In this document: positions 7,319 through 13,255 of the stretch, piece by piece | Layout: every line of letters starts with the position of its first letter | Position numbering within the stretch: position 1 is the stretch's first letter | Source: an uncultured Demequina sp. | Lineage (GTDB): Bacteria; Actinomycetota; Actinomycetes; Actinomycetales; Demequinaceae | Direction: 5' to 3' | DNA length: 13,255 nucleotides | NCBI GenBank assembly: GCA_937925595.1 | Contig: CALALQ010000482.1 | Span: 1-13,255 of the forward strand | The notes under the pieces: model-generated | The model's input: only the letters and a program-made list of their open reading frames with translations | Told to the model about the DNA's origin: nothing | The model's database searches: none | Program-made: the position numbers and the translations under genes

Positions 7319-8551
7319 ATGAATTGGCTGACCTCCCCTGCACATCACCGTTGGCTCGAGGCGGAGGCTGACCGCCTCCTCGCATTTGGAGAGGCGAGCC
7401 GCGATCCGCGCGGCGGATTCGCCTGGCTGGGTGAGGACGGCACTCCCGACTACTCCCACGACGTCGAGCTGTGGATCACGTGCCGCATGACGCACTCGTT
7501 CGCGCTTGCCGCGATGATGGGCCGCCCGGGAGCATCGGCCCTCGTAGACCACGGCGTCGCCGCGCTGACCGGTCCGCTCAAGGACTCCGTCAACGGCGGC
7601 TGGTTCGCGGCGGTCAACGCTGACGGACCCACGAAGACTGCCAAGGAGGCGTACGGTCACGCCTTCGTCATTCTGGCTGCGTCCTCGGCGAAGGCTGCCG
7701 GCCGGCCCGGGGCCGAGGAGCTGCTTGAGGACGCACTCGCGGTGCACCTCGAGCACTTCTGGGACGACGAGGTTGGCATGAGCCGCGAGTCCTTCGACGC
7801 CGACTGGACCAACGAGGAGCAGTACCGCGGCATCAACGCCAACATGCACACCGTCGAGGCGTACCTCGCCGCTGCCGACGTGACGGGCGACCGCTCGTGG
7901 CTCAAGCGGGCCGCCCGCATCGTCGAGCGTGCCATCCACGACTTCGCCCGCAACAACGACTGGCGACTGCCCGAGCACTTCACCCCGGACTGGGAGCCCG
8001 TGCTCGACTTCAACAAGGAGGCGCCGGCTCATCCGTTCCGCCCCTATGGCGCGACGATCGGCCACTCCTTCGAGTGGGCGCGCCTCGCGATCCAAACGGG
8101 GGTCTCCCTTCAGCAGACCGGCACCTCGACCCCCGAGTGGATCGTGGAGGACGCTCGCGCGCTCTACGACAAGGCGGTGGTCGAGGGCTGGAACGTCGAC
8201 GGCACCGAGGGCTTCGTGTACACGATCGACTGGGACGGCACGCCCGTGGTGCGCGAGCGCATGCACTGGGTTGCTGCAGAGGCGATTGGAGCCGCGGCCG
8301 CGTTGTGGCTGCGCACCAAGCTTCCCCAGTACGCGGAGCAGTACTCCAAGTGGTGGGACTACGTGGCCGAACACCACCTGGACAAGGTGGGAGGCTCGTG
8401 GTGGCACGAGCTCAGCCCCTCGCTCGAGGTCAGTCGCACGGTGTGGGAAGGCAAGGCGGACATCTATCACGCCCTCCAGGCAACGCTGTTCCCGCGCCTG
8501 CCGCTCACGCCGGTGCTGTCCGCATCGCTTGCGGCCGGCAACCTCAGCTGA
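7319..8551 (+). CDS. AGE-family aldose-ketose isomerase, YihS-like
   Basis: A 410-residue (alpha/alpha)6-barrel protein of the N-acylglucosamine 2-epimerase family. It most resembles the YihS branch, whose members isomerise mannose/fructose/lyxose or sulfoquinovose rather than epimerise GlcNAc. Residues lining the active site in YihS as I remember it have counterparts one position later here: Arg56 with His59 in WITCRMTH, His177 in NANMHTVEA, His249 and Glu252 in GHSFEWARL, and His384 in DIYHALQ. The length is close to YihS. No sulfoquinovose-pathway genes are in the window, so D-mannose isomerase or a related ketose-forming activity is equally possible. It has its own leaderless promoter and overlaps the convergent oxidoreductase by 8 bp. 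The family is secure; the sugar is not. Confidence 0.88.
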   Translation: MNWLTSPAHHRWLEAEADRLLAFGEASRDPRGGFAWLGEDGTPDYSHDVELWITCRMTHSFALAAMMGRPGASALVDHGVAALTGPLKDSVNGGWFAAVNADGPTKTAKEAYGHAFVILAASSAKAAGRPGAEELLEDALAVHLEHFWDDEVGMSRESFDADWTNEEQYRGINANMHTVEAYLAAADVTGDRSWLKRAARIVERAIHDFARNNDWRLPEHFTPDWEPVLDFNKEAPAHPFRPYGATIGHSFEWARLAIQTGVSLQQTGTSTPEWIVEDARALYDKAVVEGWNVDGTEGFVYTIDWDGTPVVRERMHWVAAEAIGAAAALWLRTKLPQYAEQYSKWWDYVAEHHLDKVGGSWWHELSPSLEVSRTVWEGKADIYHALQATLFPRLPLTPVLSASLAAGNLS

Positions 8552-9509
8552 CGCTCAGCACCACTTTGCCGAACGCGCCACGCTGCTCCATCAAGCGGTG
8601 GGCGTCGGCGACCTGCTCGAGCGCGAACACCTCGTGGACGATCGGCTTCACCTGCGAGGGAACGAGCGGCCACACGCTTGCCCTGACGTCAGCGACGATC
8701 TCGGCGCGCTGTGCGAGCGGCCGGGAGCGCAGCGTGGTCCCGGCAACGGTGAGGCGCCTGCTCAGCAGGTGAGCGAGGTTCAGCTCGGCTACGGCTCCGC
8801 TCTGCAGACCGATGATCACGAGCGTGCCGCCGTCCTTGAGGGATGCCAGGTTGCGCTTGAGGTACTCACCGCCGATGCAGTCGAGCACCAGGTCCACGCC
8901 GCCGTTGTCGGCAACGATCTGCGCGAAGTCGGAGGAGCGGTAGTCGATAGCGACATCCGCGCCAAGGTCGCGGCACTTTGCCGTGCGTTCAGCGCCGCCA
9001 GCCGTGACGGTCACGTGCAGCCCCAGCGCCTTCGCGATCTGAATGCCCGTCGTGCCAATGCCTCCAGAGCCGCCGTGGATGAGGATCGCGCGCGCGCCGG
9101 GCACGCCGCCAACGCGCAGGTTCGACCACACGGTGCACACGGCCTCCGGCAACGCCGCGGCCTCGACGTCGGTGATCGCGTCCGGGGTGCGCAGCACGAG
9201 CGCCTCATCGCACCCGACGTACTCGGCATAGCCCCCTCCCGCCACCAGCGCGCAAACGCGCTGCCCGGGTGCGAACTGCACCACCTCATCGCCCACCTTC
9301 TCAACGACCCCGGCGACCTCTAGACCGGGCCATGCCGGAGCGTCGGGCGGAGAGGGGTACAGACCGCGGCGCTGGAGCACGTCGGCACGGTTCACGCCGG
9401 CAGCGGCAACTTTGATGAGCACGTCATGGGGGCCGACGCTGGGCATGGGTTCGTCGGTGAGCTCAAAGACGTCGGGCTCACCGAAATGGGGCAAACTGGC
9501 AACTCTCAC
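8544..9509 (-). CDS. NAD(P)H-quinone oxidoreductase, PIG3-like MDR family
   Basis: A 321-residue zinc-free medium-chain dehydrogenase/reductase, expected to reduce quinones or other electrophilic carbonyls with NADPH in the cytoplasm. The N-terminal catalytic lobe has GVNRADVLQRRGLYPSPP at 38-55, a signature of the PIG3/TP53I3 branch. The Rossmann loop HGGSGGIGTTGIQIAKALG is at 145-163, and the cysteine-rich zinc site of alcohol dehydrogenases is absent. I chose the GTG at 9509, giving MRVASLPHFGEP, because family members start with this strand. The frame is open 44 codons further upstream, but that stretch is not family-like. A weak GAGAG lies 7 nt before the GTG. It overlaps the isomerase gene by 8 bp at the 3' ends and diverges from the sensor kinase. 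Confidence 0.9.
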   Translation of the reverse strand: MRVASLPHFGEPDVFELTDEPMPSVGPHDVLIKVAAAGVNRADVLQRRGLYPSPPDAPAWPGLEVAGVVEKVGDEVVQFAPGQRVCALVAGGGYAEYVGCDEALVLRTPDAITDVEAAALPEAVCTVWSNLRVGGVPGARAILIHGGSGGIGTTGIQIAKALGLHVTVTAGGAERTAKCRDLGADVAIDYRSSDFAQIVADNGGVDLVLDCIGGEYLKRNLASLKDGGTLVIIGLQSGAVAELNLAHLLSRRLTVAGTTLRSRPLAQRAEIVADVRASVWPLVPSQVKPIVHEVFALEQVADAHRLMEQRGAFGKVVLSVS

Positions 9510-9546
9510 CAGAAATCTCTCAGAAGTACCGTCATAGTTACGCACC

Positions 9547-9592
9547 ACCTGGCTCTCACAGTACGGGTTGTGCGAGTAGCCCTCAGGTTTTT
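9547..9592 (+). terminator. Hairpin plus T-tract in the sensor kinase leader, candidate attenuator
   Basis: Plus-strand bases 9547-9588 fold into a long bulged hairpin. The paired segments are ACCT/AGGT, GGCT/AGCC, CT/AG and CACA/TGTG, giving fourteen Watson-Crick pairs, with all bulges on the 3' side. Five T residues (9588-9592) follow at once. This looks like an intrinsic terminator for rightward transcription, yet it sits about 95 nt before the kinase ATG with no plus-strand gene ending near it. It may be an attenuator of the kinase mRNA or a block to readthrough. TACCGT at 9527-9532 is a possible -10 upstream of it, with no good -35. Nothing else is convincing in the 176-bp gap 9510-9685. 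Confidence 0.4.
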
Positions 9593-9671
9593 GGCGACGG
9601 AGCCGATAACCGGAAGGACTGGACTGGCTCGTGTGACCCACGAAGAGTCAGCGGCGTTGTCGTCGACTCAC

Positions 9672-9681
9672 AAGGGAGAGG
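9672..9681 (+). promoter_or_regulatory. Shine-Dalgarno of the sensor kinase
   Basis: AAGGGAGAGG contains GGAG ending 7 nt before the ATG at 9686. It fixes the kinase start and shows that this mRNA has a leader, unlike most transcript-initial genes in the window. Confidence 0.75.
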
Positions 9682-9685
9682 CTTC

Positions 9686-12600
9686 ATGCTCCAAAGGCTT
9701 GGCGTTCGAGGAAAAATCCTCGCGACCGTGGCGGTGCCTATTCTGGTGCTCCTGCTCGCGGCCGGCTACATCACGCTCTCCGCAATGACGTCGCTGACGC
9801 GCGCCGAGAACGCGCAGCAGCTCGTGGCCACCGCCAGGGTGACCAAGCCCTTCCAGACCGCCCTCAACACCGAGCGCGCCGCAGGTGTGCACTACATCGA
9901 CACGTTCTCGACGTACAACGCGAGGCGAGTCGCGGCTCAGGGCATCATCGACAACGCCGTCGCCGCGCTGAACACCACCGACCGCGTCGCTCACGACAAG
10001 GTGCAGGAGATCTTCACGGTCTCGCGCTCCATGACCCTGCAATCTGTCCGTGCGCTCGGCCCCGTCCAAGAGGGCAAAGAGGACTTGGATCCTGCGGATG
10101 AGGGATACAACGAGGACAACGGCAACTTCTACGTGTGGCCGTCGAACCAGGACACCACGATTGCCGTGGGCGCGCTGCAGACCATGGCAGCCGAGATCGA
10201 GGACCTCGCCAAGAAGGAGCGCGGCGAGACCGCTGACTACCTGGATGAGATCGCGGGCGCTCTTGAGGCGGAAGCCACGGCGACTCAGAACTTCTTCACC
10301 GTGCCGCAGACCTATCAGCAGGCCTTCGTCGATGCACTCACGGACTCTGACAACAACTGGGTGGCGCTGCGTGCGCGTCTCAACGAGGTTGCCGTGACTG
10401 AGGGCAACGCCTCAGTGAACGAGTCTGCCGACGCGATCCGGGCCGCCATGGAAAGCCTTGAGAACACCCGCACCCTCGTGCGCACCGTCGGTAACTCGGC
10501 GAACACGATCGCCGGTTGGTACAACGGCACGCTGACGTCGGTCAACGACTTCATCGACCGCGCCGCCGTCGCGACCGCAGACCCCGACTTGTCGATCCAG
10601 CTCTCCGCCTACGGCTCGATGTTCAACCTGGTCCAATCGCTGTCGACGGAGTCGATCCTCACGCAGCGCATCATCCGCAACGGTGAGTTCCCTCAGGGTG
10701 GTGCCACCGCGGTCCGCAACTACATCGCCGCCTCCGACTTCGCCCTCGACGAGGCGCAGAAGGCGACCACGGCGCTCAACTCTGACGTCATCGCCCCGGA
10801 GTGGGGTGCCTCGACCGGATCTGGAAACATCGACTTCGAATCGGTGCGCAACACGGTCTCCCAGGGTGACCAGTCCGCGCTCGCGACTATCGCGAACGTC
10901 AACTACATCGGCTTCGTCGGTATGGAGATCGAGGCGCAGCAGCTGCCGTACGACCAGACCATCGACCTTGCGACCGCTCGCGCCGACAACCTGCGCCAGG
11001 GCGCGTTCCTGCAGACGATCTTCACCGCTGTTGCGGCCGCTGCGGCCGTTGCGGCCTCGCTGTTCATCGCGCTCCTCATCGCCCGTGGAATCGTGGTCCC
11101 GCTGCGTCGCCTGACCACCACGGCTACCGCGGTGCGTGCAGAGCTCCCCCGACTCGTGGAGCGCGTCGCGATGCCTGGCGAGACGGTCGACGTCTCCGAG
11201 GTGCAGATTCCTGTGGAGTCGAAGGATGAGATCGGTCGCCTCGCGGAGGCGTTCAACGGCGTCAACACCTCGACCCTCGCGATCGCTGCCGAGCAGGCCG
11301 CCCTGCGTGGCTCGATCTCTGAGATGTTCGTCAACGTCGCGCGTCGCGACCAGGTGCTCCTCAACCGCCAGCTCGCCTCTATCGACGAGATGGAGCGCAC
11401 GCAGGACGACCCCGACACGCTGACCAAGCTCTTCGCCCTCGACCACCTCGCGACTCGAATGCGTCGCAACAGTGAGTCGCTCCTGGTCCTCGCGGGCATC
11501 GACACCGGCCGCCGTCTGCGCCGGTCGATGCCGCTGTCCGACGTGATCCGCACCGCCTCGTCGGAGATCGAGCTCTATGAGCGCGTCCAGCTCGAACTCG
11601 ACGCCGACCCCGCGATGCTCGGCCACTCGTCGCTGACCGCCGCGCACCTCTTCGCTGAGCTGCTCGAGAACGCGACGATCTTCTCCGACCCCGGCACGCC
11701 CGTCATCGTTCGCACGAGCGAGCGTGACGGCGCCTACGTGGTGGAGATCGAGGACTCCGGCATCGGTATGACCGAGGAGGAGCTCGCTGAAGCGAACTCA
11801 CGCGTCGCCTCGACCGCAGCGTCCGAAATCCTCGGTGCACAGCGACTGGGTCTGTTCGTGGTCGGTCGTATTGCCCGACGCATCGGAGCGCAGGTGACGA
11901 TCGCGTCCAAGGAAGGCGAGGGCACCGTCGCGACGGTCGTCATGAGCCCCTCGCTGTTCGACCCCACATACGCTTCCGAGGTCGCGCACCACACCGAGTC
12001 GACCGTCAACGAGGCCATGCACGCCCCGCAGGCCCTCGTCACAAACAACGCAGCGGACGAGCAGTACGACTCCGCCAACGCCCCGGCCTCCAACGCGGCC
12101 GCAAGCGTCGGCACGTACCAGCCTGCGGTCGTCGAGGCAGGCACGCTCACGAGCCGCAACGCCTCCGTTGAGGAGCTCATCGCCGCCGACGCTGCTGAGG
12201 CCCCTGTCGCGGTCCCCGTCGACACCGCGGATCTCACCGAAGGCGTGTCTTCGACCGGTCTGCCGACGCGCAGGCGCCGCCAGTCCGCTGTCGAGGTGGA
12301 CGAGGAAGAAGAGAAGAAGATCATCGGTCTTCCCGCTCGCGCGACCGATGCCCAGCTGAGCGCCCTCGAGGCTGCCGCTCCGCAGGAGGAGTTCAAGCCA
12401 GCCATTCCCGCGAGCGAGATCTCGCCTCAGAGTCCCGAAGAGCGCGCGCAGATGTTCCGCGGCTTCCGCTCCCGCAAGGCGCTGTCCGAAGAGGTCGCCG
12501 AGATCGACCCCGAGGCCGAGTCGCTTGGCCACGTGGCCCGTCGCAGCGGACTCGCTGCCGAGGACATTGTCCAGGCCGCACCTGCGATCCCCGTGCTCGA

Positions 12601-13255
12601 GGACGACGAGGACGACTTCGGAGGGGCCACCCTCACGCCGGCCGCGGAGGTCACACCCGACCAGATCCCCATGCTGGAAGAGGACGAAGAGGAGGCGGCC
12701 ACGAGCCTTGCCGCCGCGGCTGCCATGGCGCTCGCAGCAGCTCCGGAGCCGCTTGCCGTTCCCAGCCTCGAGGACGACGACGAGCTTCCCGCTGCGGCCG
12801 CGCCCGCGGTCGCGGAGCCCGCTGCCGAGGCCATGCCCATTGCCCTTGAGCCCGACGAGGACGAGTTCCCTCAGCAGGCCGCTCCGGTATACGAGGAGGC
12901 TCCCGCTCCGGAGGCTCCTGCGCCCGCGCAGCCTTCCGCGCCCGCCGCTGCCGCTCCGTTCAGCTACGCGGACGTCTACGGGACCCTGCCCGCCGCGGCT
13001 CCGGAGCCCACTCCCGAGCCGACGCCTGAGCCCGCATGGCAGGCGCAGGCCGTTGCCCCGGCACCGCAGGCTCAGACCGTCGCCGAGCCGTCGCTCGACG
13101 AGCTCATCGCTGGCACGCCCACTGAAGAGGCCGTGAAGAAGAGCTTCTTCGGCCGCCTCTTTGGCAAGGGCAAGAAGGACAAGGGTGTGAGCGAGGCCCC
13201 GGCAGAGTCCGTGGCACCCGCCGCTCCGCCGTTCTCCGCGACGACGGTGTTCGGC
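9686..13255 (+). CDS. NIT-domain sensor histidine kinase, conservon CvnA type (3' end missing)
   Basis: A membrane sensor kinase, 1190 codons without a stop up to the window edge. Membrane helix 1 is at about 11-33. The extracytoplasmic region 34-440 has NIT-like features, with TERAAG at 62-67 and the similar TES at 321-323 at the start of its second half. Helix 2 is at about 441-470 and HAMP at about 470-525, including KDEIGRL from 513. The phosphoacceptor region contains LDHLATRMRRN with His587 instead of a standard H-box. The ATPase domain has N-box Asn662 (ELLENA), G1 EDSGIGM with Asp690, and RLGLFVV at 720-726. From about 763 the tail is Ala/Pro/Glu/Asp-rich and probably disordered. The family usually heads conservons with a roadblock protein, a DUF742 protein and a GTPase, which would lie downstream outside the window. 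The ligand is unknown; nitrate is only the name of the domain. No response regulator is visible. Confidence 0.88.
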   Translation, partial: MLQRLGVRGKILATVAVPILVLLLAAGYITLSAMTSLTRAENAQQLVATARVTKPFQTALNTERAAGVHYIDTFSTYNARRVAAQGIIDNAVAALNTTDRVAHDKVQEIFTVSRSMTLQSVRALGPVQEGKEDLDPADEGYNEDNGNFYVWPSNQDTTIAVGALQTMAAEIEDLAKKERGETADYLDEIAGALEAEATATQNFFTVPQTYQQAFVDALTDSDNNWVALRARLNEVAVTEGNASVNESADAIRAAMESLENTRTLVRTVGNSANTIAGWYNGTLTSVNDFIDRAAVATADPDLSIQLSAYGSMFNLVQSLSTESILTQRIIRNGEFPQGGATAVRNYIAASDFALDEAQKATTALNSDVIAPEWGASTGSGNIDFESVRNTVSQGDQSALATIANVNYIGFVGMEIEAQQLPYDQTIDLATARADNLRQGAFLQTIFTAVAAAAAVAASLFIALLIARGIVVPLRRLTTTATAVRAELPRLVERVAMPGETVDVSEVQIPVESKDEIGRLAEAFNGVNTSTLAIAAEQAALRGSISEMFVNVARRDQVLLNRQLASIDEMERTQDDPDTLTKLFALDHLATRMRRNSESLLVLAGIDTGRRLRRSMPLSDVIRTASSEIELYERVQLELDADPAMLGHSSLTAAHLFAELLENATIFSDPGTPVIVRTSERDGAYVVEIEDSGIGMTEEELAEANSRVASTAASEILGAQRLGLFVVGRIARRIGAQVTIASKEGEGTVATVVMSPSLFDPTYASEVAHHTESTVNEAMHAPQALVTNNAADEQYDSANAPASNAAASVGTYQPAVVEAGTLTSRNASVEELIAADAAEAPVAVPVDTADLTEGVSSTGLPTRRRRQSAVEVDEEEEKKIIGLPARATDAQLSALEAAAPQEEFKPAIPASEISPQSPEERAQMFRGFRSRKALSEEVAEIDPEAESLGHVARRSGLAAEDIVQAAPAIPVLEDDEDDFGGATLTPAAEVTPDQIPMLEEDEEEAATSLAAAAAMALAAAPEPLAVPSLEDDDELPAAAAPAVAEPAAEAMPIALEPDEDEFPQQAAPVYEEAPAPEAPAPAQPSAPAAAAPFSYADVYGTLPAAAPEPTPEPTPEPAWQAQAVAPAPQAQTVAEPSLDELIAGTPTEEAVKKSFFGRLFGKGKKDKGVSEAPAESVAPAAPPFSATTVFG
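12587..12868 (+). repeat. Four spaced acidic motifs in the kinase tail
   Basis: Within the disordered tail a pattern close to [IV]PxLE[DE]DE recurs four times: IPVLEDDEDDF at residue 968, IPMLEEDEEEA at 994, VPSLEDDDEL at 1025, and the weaker IALEPDEDEF at 1052. Spacings are 26, 31 and 27 residues. The intervening sequence is Ala/Pro-rich. The codons differ between copies, so this is a protein-level repeat rather than a recent DNA duplication. Confidence 0.6.
13136..13183 (+). other. Basic-aromatic patch in the kinase tail
   Basis: Residues 1151-1166, KKSFFGRLFGKGKKDK, are strongly basic with three Phe and one Leu. They stand out in an otherwise acidic Ala/Pro-rich tail. They could form a short membrane-associating helix or a binding site for an acidic partner. 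This rests on composition only. Confidence 0.5.

Noticed and set aside
6548..8470. 640-codon minus-strand open frame
   Set aside because: It lies antisense to the HAD and isomerase genes, has a low-complexity Arg/Val/His-rich product without motifs, and reflects GC-rich third positions of the real genes.
8547..8559. Inverted repeat GCTGA/TCAGC around CGC at the isomerase-oxidoreductase junction
   Set aside because: A 5-bp stem with a 3-base loop is too weak to call a terminator and falls within coding sequence.
9510..9641. 44-codon N-terminal extension of the oxidoreductase
   Set aside because: It is not family-like and overlaps the leader hairpin; the GTG at 9509 gives the normal family start and length.
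10412..11647. 411-codon minus-strand open frame
   Set aside because: It is antisense to the sensor kinase and Arg/Gly/Asp-rich, as expected for a shadow frame.
12525..13136. 203-codon Arg/Pro/Ser-rich plus-strand frame
   Set aside because: It is a frame-shifted reading of the low-complexity kinase tail; the kinase frame continues through it.

Overview
This is a GC-rich, almost fully coding stretch of bacterial chromosome. The GC richness, gene content and promoter style point to an actinobacterium. The evidence is GC-rich third codon positions, TAnnnT -10 boxes placed 6-7 nt before start codons (leaderless transcripts), the neighbourhood glycosyltransferase-pheA / diacylglycerol kinase / serS / HAD hydrolase, and a conservon-type sensor kinase. 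A member of the Micrococcales is my best guess, at low confidence. No tRNA, rRNA, CRISPR array or intact mobile element was seen.

Layout, left to right. (1) 1-126: a non-coding edge with a near-identical 26-bp direct repeat, perhaps the remnant of an insertion-sequence end, then a GC hairpin that may terminate pgm. (2) pgm (minus), phosphoglucomutase. (3) A divergent plus-strand pair: a family-2 glycosyltransferase-like protein whose DxD motif looks lost, translationally coupled to pheA (prephenate dehydratase). (4) A minus-strand pair ending tail-to-tail against pheA: a diacylglycerol/lipid kinase followed by a 76-residue two-helix membrane protein of unknown function. (5) serS, divergent from the lipid kinase across only 37 bp, then a Cof-type HAD phosphatase and a YihS-like AGE-family sugar isomerase, each with its own apparent leaderless promoter. 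(6) A minus-strand PIG3-like quinone oxidoreductase overlapping the isomerase tail-to-tail by 8 bp. (7) A plus-strand sensor kinase of at least 1190 residues running off the right edge. It has a NIT-type extracytoplasmic domain, HAMP, an atypical phosphoacceptor region, an HATPase domain and a very long acidic Ala/Pro-rich tail.

Functionally, most of the window is central metabolism and housekeeping: glucose-1-P/glucose-6-P interconversion, phenylalanine synthesis, lipid phosphorylation, seryl-tRNA charging and sugar isomerisation. The most unusual part is the right-hand kinase. Kinases of this type usually head conservons (kinase, roadblock/LC7 protein, DUF742 protein, small GTPase), and those partners would lie beyond the window. 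Its tail carries four regularly spaced acidic motifs and a basic-aromatic patch, and its leader contains a terminator-like hairpin with a T-tract.

A second pattern is consistent across the window. Five genes that appear to begin transcripts have TAnnnT boxes 6-7 nt before the start codon. By contrast, two downstream cistrons (pheA and the small membrane gene) and the kinase carry Shine-Dalgarno sequences.
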